Below, piece after piece: positions 21,931 to 31,947 of a stretch of DNA of 64,000 nucleotides. A program made the translations under genes and the position numbers. How positions within the stretch are numbered: the stretch's first letter is position 1; every line of letters begins with the position of its first letter. Origin of the DNA: Nemophila menziesii (lineage: Eukaryota; Streptophyta; Magnoliopsida; Boraginales; Hydrophyllaceae); the NCBI GenBank assembly GCA_029959085.1, contig JARWIR010000010.1, forward strand, positions 11,243,001 through 11,307,000. Direction: 5' to 3'. Below the pieces are notes generated by a model, which ran no database searches, was not told the DNA's origin, and saw only the letters and a program-made list of their open reading frames with translations.

Positions 21931-22142
21931 CCTCGTTCCAAAAAATTTTCCTCGCGTCCCTAACTCGATTTCTCCAATTCCTATACACCAAAAACACTAA
22001 TACCTTTCTCAAATATGCATTATCAACTAAAAACAACTAAATTAAACATAAATTAAAAACGTAAAAACTAAAAAAAACTACGGGTTGTCTCCCGTACAAC
22101 ACTTTTGTTTAACGTCTTTCAAAGTTAGACGTGTTACCTCTG

Positions 22143-23546
22143 TCAAGATTTGCGAATATAGCCTCCCCAACAACGAGTAAGGCTATAAACGTCAACTAAT
22201 CTGCGCTTGACCCCAGTTTTGGGGCGGATTTCTATCACCTTGGTTGAAACAACCTTAGTGACGATGAATGGTCCCATCCACGAGTCTTTGACACTTCGTG
22301 GCCTATTCTCGCGTTTGTGAGCTTTCCATACAACTTCATGGCCAACCCCAAACTCAATGTTTGGCTCAGTATCCACATGCTTTAAGTGGATCTTCTCAGG
22401 AGGGACTTTGTGATGTGAAAGGCTGTGGATGACAGGAACGGTGGGATCTAACTTCCTTGGTTTCTTACCCAAGACATAGAAGGTCTCGGATACATTCTTT
22501 GCATGAAGGGTGATGGTCCCTTCTTGGAAGTTGATGACACTTTGACTTGTGGCCATGAAAGGTCGTCCAAGTATGATTGGAACCTGCTTATCTGCATCAA
22601 ACTCAAGAATAACAAAGTCAGTAGGGATGGCGATATTACCTGCACGGACTAAGATGTCCTCCACTGTTCCCCATGTCCTTTTAACCGAGTTGTCAGCAAA
22701 CTGCAACTTCACTGGAGTTTTCTCTGATTTCTGAAGTCCAAGTCTTTCGAACACGGACTTAGGCATAAGATTCACACCAGAACCCACATCGTACATAGCT
22801 TTCACCTTGAGCATACCATGTAGTTGAATAGGAAGGTTGAAACTTCCCGGATCTTTAAGATTTGTAGGTAGCTCTTTTTCACTTCTTCTTGAAACCCTCA
22901 GGCTCTCTCTCGGGATCTCTACACTCGCCTCTTTCTCAGGAATAACTTGCGTAAACACTTGTTGCGGTGTAAGTCCTCTCTTCGAAATCTCAAGCATTTG
23001 GGCATTGATATTTTCAGGTTGGTACGCCTCTACAAATGTCTTGAGTACAATGTCATCTTTAGGATCTGTATCAGGAATAATTGATGACACTGGTTGAACA
23101 ATAGGTGGCAATTCCACCTTCTCTTCTTCTTTCTCTTCATGCACAGCAGGTGCAACTTCATCTTCTGATTCCTCCTTTGAGGCTTCTTTCTCTTTCTCTT
23201 TAGCCAGCTCATCTGCGTAATCCACAACCGATCGAATTTCCTCTTGCATCTTCCTCAGTAGCTGTATAAATTCGGCCTTCTCTTGATCGTCCTCCATATA
23301 AACCTCCGAACAGTCAGATTCCACGGGGCTAGACTTGGTTAGTTCTTCTTCGGTACTCGGAACTTCCACGCCACTAACGGCAGCATGCGGTACTTCCTCC
23401 TTTTCTTTTTCTTCAATATTAAGGCAAATAGCCTTGCAAGCTTCGAACCCAACATTGTTTTCACCTCCTTCGATTTCCTTTACTTCGTTTTGTTCTACCA
23501 AATTTGTTAAGACTTCGTTCAATTGTTTTACTTGAGTACCTAACAT
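22143..23546 (-). CDS. protease joined to an integrase C-terminal-like tail, element B
   Basis: A 467-codon open frame with no internal stop. Residues 1-230 are acidic and low in complexity (Glu/Lys/Ser rich). The protease spans about 240-360: DPGSFNLPIQLHG, then YDVGSGVNLMPKSVFERLG with the catalytic Asp, FVILEFDADKQVPIILGRPF, and TITLHAKNVSETF. After a spacer of about 40 residues comes EFGVGHEVVWKAHK and then WMGPFIVTKVVSTKVIEIRP, ending LTRCWGGYIRKS. That tail matches the end of the P integrase (VGQKV...IVTKV...IEI). RT, RNase H, and the zinc-finger and DDE parts of integrase are absent. It is in frame with gag upstream, separated by one TGA (23568-23570) where element C reads Arg, so probably a CGA-to-TGA change. 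Confidence 0.85.
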   Translation of the reverse strand: MLGTQVKQLNEVLTNLVEQNEVKEIEGGENNVGFEACKAICLNIEEKEKEEVPHAAVSGVEVPSTEEELTKSSPVESDCSEVYMEDDQEKAEFIQLLRKMQEEIRSVVDYADELAKEKEKEASKEESEDEVAPAVHEEKEEEKVELPPIVQPVSSIIPDTDPKDDIVLKTFVEAYQPENINAQMLEISKRGLTPQQVFTQVIPEKEASVEIPRESLRVSRRSEKELPTNLKDPGSFNLPIQLHGMLKVKAMYDVGSGVNLMPKSVFERLGLQKSEKTPVKLQFADNSVKRTWGTVEDILVRAGNIAIPTDFVILEFDADKQVPIILGRPFMATSQSVINFQEGTITLHAKNVSETFYVLGKKPRKLDPTVPVIHSLSHHKVPPEKIHLKHVDTEPNIEFGVGHEVVWKAHKRENRPRSVKDSWMGPFIVTKVVSTKVIEIRPKTGVKRRLVDVYSLTRCWGGYIRKS

Positions 23547-23567
23547 CTGAAGTATGGCATCGTGTCC

Positions 23568-24996
23568 TCAGACCTTCTCGTCCTGAGCGTTTATAGTCGT
23601 GGTCAAACGGTCTAGAGCTTGTGCTATCTGTTGATTGTCCATAGATCCTTCTTGAGGATACTGAGGTAAAGCTTTCTGATCTAATGAATCGGTATAGGCA
23701 TCTTGAGCAGGTTGTTGAGGGGGAGCAGGTCTATTCTGATGTTGATTTTGGTACTGACCTCTCGAGTGGATAGAGTTGTTCTGGGGGCGCGGTTGATAAT
23801 GACCAGGATTAGCGGCCCCTTGTGGATTTGAATACTGCATACCAGGATGATTTCGGTTACCCCATTGATAACCTCCTCGGTTGGATATAAAGTAGACAGA
23901 TTGCGGATATGATTCGCACTCTTCCAATGTATGATTGTTAACCCCACATTGTTGACAACCTTGTGCTTCTTGTACTATGTTTGCAGCGGCTAAATTATTT
24001 TCCATTGCTATCTTCAGCTCTTTGATTTGATTTTCTAACGCGGATATCTGAGCTGAGTTCGCAGTTTCTGCATCTAAACGAAGCGTTCCTCGGGTCTTTG
24101 CTACAGAAGCTCGCGTTGAAGGCCAACTTCTTTCTTGTTCCATAATATTTTCTAACACCTCGGAAGCTTCATTGTGATTCATGGACACGAAATTACCCTT
24201 TCCAATGTTATCCACCTTCTCTCTACCTTTATCATTAAGACCTTCATAGAACATAGCAAGTTGTAGAGCAGGTGTGTAACCATGGAGCGGACATCTAGCT
24301 AATTTTTGTTGAAACCTTGTCCATGCTTCTCCCACTTTTTCTCCATCTCCTTGGAAAAATCTTGCAAGCTCGGTTTGATCTTTGAGTCTCATGCTCTTCG
24401 GATAAAAACGGTTAAAGAACGCGGCTTGAAGTTCTCTCCAAGAATGAATGGTTCCATGTGGTTGTCTCTCTAGCCAATCGCTAGCTCTACCGGTCAAGAA
24501 GAACGAAAACATATGACAATACAGTTGCTCGCGTGTAATGCCTGGAGTAATGTAGGCATCACAAATCTGCATGAACTTCTGAATCGATCTTACCGGATCT
24601 TGAATTGCTGTACCAGTGTAGAGTCCAAAACATTAAAATTGACTGAGCATACCCGGATCGGGTCTAAATTTGATATTTGGAATCTCTGGAGGGCGGTAAC
24701 CGATTGGTTGAACATGAAACGGCACATGAAGACCAGGGAGATCTTGTTGTGCTTGATTCTGTTGATTGTTAACGTTATTCTGCCCATTACTTCCTCCTAC
24801 TGGTATTTGTACACCGTGTTGTCCTCCACCAGGTGGTGGATCTTGTTTTAGTCCACCGGGTGGTGGTGGACCTCTTGGATTTACTCCAAGGTCATCAAGT
24901 GGTGGATCACGTTGATTTGCCATAGCTCTTCTCAAGGATCTTCCTCACGAACACGTCTGTTATAAACTCTAAAGCTCCTCTCAGGCTCCGGTAACG
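23568..24996 (-). pseudogene. gag of element B
   Basis: The N-terminal part has Pro/Gly/Asn-rich sequence (24935-24633), then one TAA where C reads Gln (LSQF*CF). The capsid domain follows from 24572: FFLTGRASDWLERQPHGTIH, LQAAFFNRFYPKSMRLKDQT, and FQQKLARCPLHGYTPALQLA with FYEGL. A zinc knuckle CX2CX4HX4C (CQQCGVNNHTLEEC) comes after a short coiled coil. The C-terminus is Asn/Gln/Pro-rich. It is the structural protein that packages element RNA into particles. Apart from the early stop and the TGA at its end it is intact, so this copy was recently coding. Relatives: C (45095-46540), D (62010-63497), P (30365-31947). Confidence 0.85.
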
Positions 24997-25146
24997 GAGG
25001 CCAAGAATTAAACACTGTGAAACCTGAAAAAGACTAAAGCAAACCACAAGCGTAAATCCGGAAAAATAAAAACTAAAAACTGAAAAGTAAAAACTAATTA
25101 AAACTACTACTCGAAATAGATAACCCACACGCTAACGAGACACAAG

Positions 25147-25164
25147 TCCCCGGCAGCGGCGCCA
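25147..25164 (-). promoter_or_regulatory. primer-binding site of element B (tRNA-Asp type)
   Basis: In element sense TGGCGCCGCTGCCGGGGA, complementary to the 3' end of plant tRNA-Asp with one difference from the usual TGGCGCCGTTGCCGGGGA. It sits six bases inside the 5' LTR. Confidence 0.88.
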
Positions 25165-25170
25165 AAAACT

Positions 25171-26691
25171 TGGTGTCGCCTAGGGTGTGATAAAAATTAG
25201 ATAAATATAAGTCAAGAAACTACGCACTCTCACCCTAGACAGGCACAGTACTGAAAGTATTACAGGACGTATGCAAGTTTTAGTTAGTAAGTTGAGTTCG
25301 TTCTCAGGGACTTAAGTGTGTTATACGCGTGAATAGAAATAACGAGTAAAAGTAAATAATTAAAGACAGAAAATAAAAGCAAATAGATTTTCGAAATTAA
25401 GAATTAAACTAAGAAAATTAAAGACAATAAAGTAAAGGATTAAGAATATGAGATGAGAAATATAGCTCAGGTTTTGCTAGTATGCACTAATCCTTCTAAT
25501 TCTATCTATAAATCTAGTTCATAAGGGAGAATATTAGCTCTTGGTATACTTAGTCAGGATTCTAAATTCCCATACCTTAGACCTTGAGAGCGACAAAGGG
25601 GGCTACGGCACAACCAAGAAGTGATTTCAAATAGGGTTATCAAACGCTACTAAGGCCCTAAGCAAATACTGCAATCATTGGTGATATGGTGATTAAAACA
25701 AACCCTAATGACTATCTAGTTAGAATCATGTTTTGTCAGATTTAATATCGACACTAGACATTATGTGGTGGTTCAATAGTTAAACACCGTGTCAAGGAGA
25801 CCATCTAACTACTATTAAAACAATCCTAAAGTGATCAGTTCTAGGAAAGACATTGAATCAAAACACGTAAACAAATATAAAGTAAGTAGCTAATATCAGA
25901 TTAAAACATATAATTCCCAAAGAAACTTAGATAGAAGAATTAGAATTCATATTTTATACATGATGCAAAACCCAAGCTATGGGAGGTTTAGTTCATACCT
26001 GAAGGAAATAAACTAAAAGAAATTACAAAAGACATCATCTTGCTCTCTACAATGACTAACAAATAATTATAAGGTTTTTCTAAGCAAGGATGATTTAAAA
26101 GTGATATAAGGGTATATTTATAGGTGTTTAGAAGACCTAATTCGTTTTCTTGAGGAAGAGATAAAGTATTGGACTCCTAGCCCAACTCAAATTCGTATGG
26201 AAATAAAGATACACACTGCTGGACCGTTTTGAGCATATCTTCTTCGTTATGGGTCGATTTGAGCTCCATAAGATACCAAAAGAATCGTAACAGAATTATC
26301 TTTGTCCCTATGAATGGAAATTACCAAAATCGGCCTATTTCTTAGGTAAAATAGCACTTCTTTAGGCTTGTACTGCAGAATTCTAAATTAGGCAGCTTTT
26401 CCTTTTCCATCTTTTTAGCTTTTGTTTCCTTATCTCCAATTACCATGCAAATCTCTTTCCATAAGTTGTAATCTTTAACTTTGACTCTAATTAAGCTCCA
26501 TAATTATCTTTAAAGCTACACACTAAATAAACAATTAAACCCAATATGCTCTAAAAATAATAATTCAACAAATCAAGACTCAAAATAGGAAAGTGCACTA
26601 TTTCTCAAGAAAATCGACATTAATGACTTCTAAATCACTAAAAATTATGTCTCATCCTAACATAAATCTATCACAAATGAGGAGACATCAG
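25171..26691 (-). repeat. 5' LTR of element B
   Basis: 1,521 bp, plus-strand TGGTGTCGCC...GGAGACATCA, paired with 16803-18322. It carries the active promoter position for the minus-strand transcript. Confidence 0.92.
26115..26123 (-). promoter_or_regulatory. TATA box in the 5' LTR of B
   Basis: CTATAAATA on the minus strand, about 570 bp from the outer LTR end. The same word is conserved in the 3' LTR, in the solo LTR near 60900 and in C. Confidence 0.6.
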
Positions 26692-27240
26692 AATCAAACA
26701 CATCTCGGAAGTGAAAAAGAAGCATCCTATATTTATCAAGTGTATTATTGAGGAGAAACCCATGGATGTGGCTCGTGTGATTTATGACATCATCATGGAG
26801 TTTGCAAGAGTTCCGACTAAGCAACAAAATCTCAAGTTCCCTTGTACCATCACCACTTTGTGTCTAGACGTAAAATTCCCACGTAGGAACGCATAGATTG
26901 ACCGTGTGGCGGTTGGAGGGAACATGGCTTCAACATCTATAATGCTCATGATGAAGTAATACGAGCTGTGAGAACCCCTAGAGCTCCTCCAAAGAAGAAG
27001 ATGCATACAGATAACGAGTTGGAAGCGAAAGTCAAGAGATTGGAAGAGAACCAAGTGAAGATGATTGCTACTCTAGGGAACGTTACAAAAGAGCTGGACC
27101 TTATCCGAAATATGCTAATGGGGGTGAGCACCATTCAACATGCCACCTATGTTCTACTTATGAAGGATAAAGTCATGGACGCAACACCGATGACCAGCCA
27201 TGCGCTGGTTGAGATACGTTTTCTATCCCTTTCACATTAG
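26692..27240 (+). pseudogene. ORF3 of element P, 3' part
   Basis: It resumes at the right GAATC copy with HISEVKKKHPIFIKCIIEEK and ARVIYDIIMEFARVP, then KFPCTITTLCLD, matching the second half of the B ORF3 domain. A stop at 26894 and a frame change lead into 26968-27240, with a coiled-coil segment VKRLEENQVKMIATLGNVTK and TIQHATY. The latter matches the ORF3 end of element D (NVQHATY). The stop at 27238 is followed by the conserved GAGTCTTTTTCGAGTCGTGG sequence. Confidence 0.7.
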
Positions 27241-27784
27241 TGTAGTTTATCTTATTGCCTTGAGTCTTTTTCGAGTCGTGGGGACACGGCTAATTTTTGA
27301 GTTCGGGGTGGGGTTCGTTGCCTCATCCTAGTTTTTATGTGTTATGTGTTTTTATTTGCTTTCAATAAAATAATCGGAGTTAAGTTTGACTGTAGAAGAT
27401 TTTAAATGTTCCTTTAAGCATACTTTTGATAAATCTATGATAGTAAATAGTGGACTTTAGGGAATAGTATAAAATGCACTTAGAATTGCATGCGAACATA
27501 GGTAATTGATAGGAAAAATTAATGAACAATGCAAATGAAGTAAGCTTGTACTTAAGGAATATGTTTGGTGTGTCGAACGTGAAATCCCAATTAGTAGAGA
27601 ACCCACTTAGATATGAACTAAAGACGAGCTATGTACTTAGGAAAATAATAGGGGCGGTTCTTTGTTAGTCATCTGTAGCCTTTTAGCTTGTTATCCTTTA
27701 TAATAATTTTATCCCTCTTATCCCATTTTTAAGCCTTAAGCCTTTCTTTTGTAGCCACAATATAAGCCCATTATCCTTTAGATT

Positions 27785-27868
27785 ATTAGGCATGACCAAA
27801 TGACCCACACTTGAATCACGATCCTGAGACCTGTCTCGAGCTTGAGTTTGGGGTGGAGGGTCCACATT
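27785..27868 (+). other. conserved 3' noncoding block of element P
   Basis: Plus-strand counterpart of the blocks in A, B, C and D. It includes CTCGAGCTTGAGTTTGGGG and GGGTCCAC at the end, with the exact 13-base motif at 27842-27854. Confidence 0.6.
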
Positions 27869-28623
27869 TGGGAAATTACATTGGGAGGGGATTATATGTG
27901 TTTGTATTGAGGCACAAAAATTAAAAAATGATACTATTATTTGTAACCCTTTGCCGGGACTTAAAAAAAAAATTATAAGAGACATGACCTTTCACATCAA
28001 AAGGAGGGTCATGGGTATCTTGTACAAAAAAAAAGAAGAAAAGAAATGAAAAAGAAAATAAAAAGAAAGAATATAATAAACCGGCAAAGTGAAATATTTT
28101 TTGGAAATCATCTTAGTATATATTGGGTTGACATGGGGACGCAACATTAGTGCGTCAAATGGGTTGAGTGAGAACATTATATGAGTGTAAACTCAAGCTC
28201 GTGGAAAGTTGTTGATGGTAAGTGAGGAGAGAGCCAAAAGCTCACTTCAAATTTACCAAATTTACATACCATACCGTCCCTAAGCCTACGATAAAACCGT
28301 AAAGTCCTCGTGATTCCTAAGTGCATAGTGAATTTATGATTCTGTTAATAGGGGGTATACTAAGTGGAGCGTTCAAAGCTAGTTAGGATTGAGGAACACC
28401 CTATAGCCATCATACAAAGATGAGTACAAGTGTAACCTTCAAGTATTGCTACTTTAATTTTATGATAGAGATTATTTGTGTTCGATTTTCCATGATAGGT
28501 ACATGTGTACACTAGTTCCTAGAGTTTTGCTATATGAGATTTATTTTGAGAATTGCTTTAGGTTTATATGCTAGCTTCTACTTTTTCTTGCAATGACTTC
28601 TTACCCCTTTTGTTTTAATTTTA

Positions 28624-28642
28624 CTTTGTTGGGACGACAAAG
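28624..28642 (+). other. PPT-adjacent stem-loop of element P
   Basis: CTTTGTTG and CGACAAAG flank a GGA loop, with one G-T pair. It lies 17 bases before the LTR with the PPT between them. Confidence 0.7.
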
Positions 28643-28659
28643 GTTTAAGTTGGGGGTCT

Positions 28660-30234
28660 TGATGTCTCCCTAAATGTTCTAATTTTATGCCCTTGGGAGA
28701 CATCGTTTTTTGTGTTTATTCGACTATTTTGATAGACTTTTGGACTAAATATGAAAAATCCGAATTTCCTCTTTTATTTCTGGCATTTTAAATTTATTAA
28801 ACTTTTGTGCGTAATAATGGGCATTTTAGTGGAAAGTTTGTAGGTTTTGAATATTAGCTAGAAGAGGAATGCGAGAACAAAGACAAAGATCGTGATATGG
28901 AGTCAAAGCATGAAGACAAATCCCGAAAGAATTTATATTTTAAAGCTACAAATCTGGAAAGTTTCCAAAGATTGCTGATTTCGAGCCATCTAAGAGTAGA
29001 TTTAGCCGCTGACATGTGAAGAGAAAACGTGCCCCATTGATTTAAGGAACTTTAGCAACTGAAATGACGTCAATCCGAGTTGAAACGAGCCGGTTAGAAC
29101 TGTTTTAGTGGAGGTGGTGCAGCAGTTACGGAATTTTGGGCTAAGATAATGGACTTGGGTCTTTATTATTTCATTTAAACCTTAACCTAAGGTCCAAATC
29201 CGAATTTTAGAGTATAAATAAGGGTTTTGACTTCTATTTTTCACACAATTCACTTTTTACAAAAGAAAGCATCAGAGAGAAGTCAAGGCAAGGAAGAGGA
29301 GAAAGCTACAGAGCTGGAGACGGTCTATAACTCCAATTCACAGCTAATCTAATTCCGAAATTAGGTTTTTCTTTTATTTATTTCTATAAAACAATATGAA
29401 CACTTTTATTTTTTTTAATTTAGTTTTTCGCATTAGCATGAGCTAATTCCATTAAGTGCTTGAGAACGCATAATGGGTTAATCCCAATTTTATTTCGTTT
29501 CATATGTTTGGATTTGGAATAATTATTATTTAAATCAAATTGGGTAAATTGTATTTTTCTTTAATTTGCATTTTATTCACTATTATTGACCTGATCAATT
29601 GATAATAGGACTTAGTATCTAGGCTATTCCAATTAGTGGCTATTGGATCACCTTGACGGGGGGGTCTGGATACAGAACTAGTTATTGAATATAGGTTAGA
29701 AATAAGAGACTTTGACAAGTTCAATTAAACCTATGTCATATTGGGTAAATTAGACTTAATCACTTGAGAGTGTACTATAATCACCCTGACGGTGTTTGTA
29801 GCACTAGAGTGTAGCTCCTTAGTCCACCCTGACGGTGGTAAGGAGAATTCTGAATCCCGACCAATACAAATTTACCAATTTGTCCCTTAAACAATGCATG
29901 AAATGAATGATAATTAGGTTAAATCCTTGCGTCTCTCAAGTACCGCCTTCCCATCTTGCGTAAACACTTTATTTTCTTGCGTATAGTTAATTATTTGCAT
30001 TAATTTAGTCTTTTACTTTATTGTCTTAGCATTAAAAACCAAACAAACAATTCTAAAAATCATTTACTTGTTTTCACGTGCAACTAACTACTATTTGATA
30101 AGCATTAGAGTCAACCATTCCGTCCCTGAGAACGAATCTGTTTTATCACTTATATTACTTGGGACAACCGTACACTTGCGGATGTGGTTCTCTTATCCTT
30201 ATTTGCTTTTTTCTAGAACACACAAATGACCACA
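28660..30234 (+). repeat. single LTR of element P
   Basis: 1,575 bp, starts TGATGTCTCC and ends GACCACA just before AAGTTTTTGGCGCC. A PPT adjoins its left side and a PBS its right side, so it is at once the 3' LTR of the left part and the 5' LTR of the right part. Repeated CACCCTGACGG motifs lie at about 29650, 29783 and 29825. Confidence 0.85.
29213..29220 (+). promoter_or_regulatory. TATA box in the LTR of P
   Basis: TATAAATA about 550 bp into the LTR, followed by AGGGTTTTGACTTC. It lies at a position comparable with the TATA boxes of the other LTRs. Confidence 0.5.
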
Positions 30235-30241
30235 AAGTTTT

Positions 30242-30259
30242 TGGCGCCACTGCCGGGGA
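30242..30259 (+). promoter_or_regulatory. primer-binding site of element P (tRNA-Asp type)
   Basis: TGGCGCCACTGCCGGGGA, complementary to the plant tRNA-Asp 3' end with two differences, seven bases after the LTR end. The following leader AGTAGCGTGTGACCCCGGTG is shared with A and D. Confidence 0.88.
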
Positions 30260-30364
30260 CAGTAGCGTGTGACCCCGGTGTTTATCCTTAAGTGTTAGTT
30301 GCATTTTTATTTTTCAGTTTTACGCTTTGTTTGTTCATCTTTTTCAGGTTTTTAGGTTTGGTGT

Positions 30365-31947
30365 ATGCGAAGGAGACTCTTTAAGGATATTGAGACATTA
30401 CCTACGATCCTTGATAATCCTAAGTCATTACTCAGACTTGCTAACAAGAGAAGGAAAGAACAGGAAGCACAAGAATTAGAAAGACTAGCTAACGAAATGG
30501 AAGATCTTAATCTCCATAACAATAATGAACCAGGAGTTCAGTTAGACGCGAATGGTCAGCCAATAGTTCCACCAATTATTCCTAATCCTCCGGTTCAAAT
30601 CCAAGTAGCTAATCCATGGTTCCTTACCAGTCCAACACAAGAACCATTCCTTGCTCCTCCTCTTGGAATTGGCCCAGGTAATATCGATGTTCCGAGATTC
30701 TGTCCAGATTTGGGTATGTTAGCTCAATTTCAAAATTTCGGAAATTTTCGTGGCAAGCCCGGAGAAGATCCAATTCGCGCCGTACAAAAATTTATGCAAA
30801 TCTGTGATTCTTACATCACTGAAGGAGTAACGAAAGAGCAAATGTATTTAGCTACATTCAGATTTTTCGTGATAGATAGAGCTAGTGATTGGCATGATTC
30901 GCAAGAACCAGGAAAGATTACTAATTGGGAACAGTTACAGACTGCATTTTTCGATAGGTACTATCCGTACAACATGAGATTAGATGCTCAACTCGAGTTA
31001 ACACATTTCCGACAAGAGTATGATGAAGCATTGGGTAGAAGTTGGTCGAGATTCTAGAATTGCTTACGAAGAGTACCCAATCATGACCTTTCAGAACGAC
31101 AACAATTGAAAATTTTGTATAACGGTCTTGATGGGAGCTCACGAAAAGATCTAGATTTACTATGTGGTGGTACGTTTTTACAGGTTCAACCTGTTCACGC
31201 AAGAATTATTTTGGATAGAACGGTCAATAATGAAGTGGGTGGAATACTGTACGAACACCAGTTAAAGGGGGAGTAAATAACGTCAACATTGAAGAGAAGT
31301 TCACATCCTTAGAGAACAAGATACAAACCACATTAGAACAACAATTGAAACAACTTACTTTAGCCGTGAGAGAGGGTTTTTCGAATAAAAGGGTTGAAGT
31401 GAACGCTGCAAAAGAAGTGTATGGATGTGAGTATTGTGGTGTGAATGATCATTCATGGGAGAATTGTCAGAATAATCAAGAGTCCGTGATGTTTGTTTCC
31501 AACAGAGGAAATTTTAATTCAAATGGTAATGGATATCAGCCTAACAGAAACCATCCTGGGTTTCAGTATTCAAATCCTGATGGGACAGCAAATACGACTA
31601 ACGCATATCAGCCGCGTCCCCAAGGTAACAATTATAATCCAAGACCTCAGAATAATTTTCAAGGAAGACAAAATCAATATGTTCAGAGACAACCTCCTCA
31701 AGACAATTACAATGAAACCATGAACCAGAAAGCCTGACCTGCTCAGCCAAAAGAAGGTGCGAATAACCTTCAGAAAACCGTAGAGAGTTTAATTGCACTT
31801 CACGCACAATTAGCCCAAAGACAACAAGTTTCTGAAGCACACATCAAGATGTTAGAGGATCACATTGCGCAAATGACAAAACACTTGAATCAGCGTCCAC
31901 AAGGGCAACTCCCTAGTGACACAGAAAATCCTACACAGAAAGAAGAT
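30365..31947 (+). pseudogene. gag of element P
   Basis: The ATG at 30365 opens 230 codons. A basic N-terminus (RRRLFKDIETLP) is followed by a Pro-rich part and the capsid domain with KFMQICDSYITEGVTKEQMY and LQTAFFDRYYPYNMRL. A TAG at 31055 interrupts it. It continues QQLKILYNGLDGSSRKDLD, with further breaks near 31275. 31345-31737 holds the zinc knuckle CEYCGVNDHSWENC and an Asn/Gln/Pro-rich tail. A TGA at 31735 is followed by coding up to LNQRPQGQLPSDTENPTQKE. That end is repeated at 10909-10972, where the protease frame continues, so the coding order closes into a circle. Confidence 0.8.
31876..31947 (+). repeat. right terminal direct repeat of the P block
   Basis: Partner of 10900-10972: 72 bp, one substitution (A for G at 31883) and one A fewer. 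After it the sequence switches abruptly to an unrelated LTR. Confidence 0.85.

Larger units (their letters stand above)
16803..26691 (-). mobile_element. complete non-autonomous Athila-like element B
   Basis: Its LTRs at 16803-18322 and 25171-26691 end TG...CA. A perfect 5-bp target duplication GAATC (16798-16802 and 26692-26696) flanks it. PBS 25147-25164; PPT and stem-loop beside the 3' LTR. Internally it encodes gag (24996-23568), protease with an integrase-like tail (23546-22143) and ORF3 (21113-19975), but no RT, RNase H or integrase core. The two LTRs differ at roughly 35-40 of about 1,520 positions by my eye, a fairly recent insertion. Few stops break gag and protease. It lies in ORF3 of P; removing it plus one GAATC restores that frame. 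Confidence 0.92.
27241..28659 (+). other. 3' noncoding region of element P
   Basis: About 1.4 kb without genes. It contains, in order, the post-stop block with a TTGAGTTCGGGGTGGGG variant (27295), the conserved block at 27785-27868, a GAGCCAAAAGCTC hairpin (28231-28243), the stem-loop at 28624-28642 and the PPT TTAAGTTGGGGGTCT touching the LTR. Confidence 0.65.
10900..31947 (+). mobile_element. circularly permuted Athila-like element P, with element B nested inside
   Basis: The domain order is end of gag, protease, RT, RNase H, integrase, palindromic block, ORF3 (split by B), 3' noncoding, PPT, one LTR (28660-30234), PBS, leader, gag, and the end of gag again. A single LTR is therefore flanked by PPT on its left and PBS on its right. 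The block begins and ends inside the same gag/protease sequence: 10900-10972 and 31876-31947 match apart from one substitution and one extra A. Outside the repeat the flanks are unrelated (F gag on the left, an LTR fragment on the right). The order fits a one-LTR circle opened inside gag-pro. Each gene carries stops or frameshifts. Confidence 0.75.

Noticed and set aside
21412..22000. Several overlapping ORFs of 98-130 codons on both strands
   Set aside because: Same cause: GC-rich palindromic repeats. Open frames on both strands in the same place argue against coding.
22448..23535. Plus-strand and alternative-frame ORFs over the B protease
   Set aside because: Shadows of the minus-strand protease gene.
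23568..23570. Programmed stop-codon readthrough between gag and protease in B
   Set aside because: The in-frame TGA is tempting, but element C has an Arg codon at the aligned place, so a CGA-to-TGA change is simpler.
25147..25164. Fragment of a tRNA gene
   Set aside because: It is the primer-binding site next to an LTR; no cloverleaf can be formed from the flanks.
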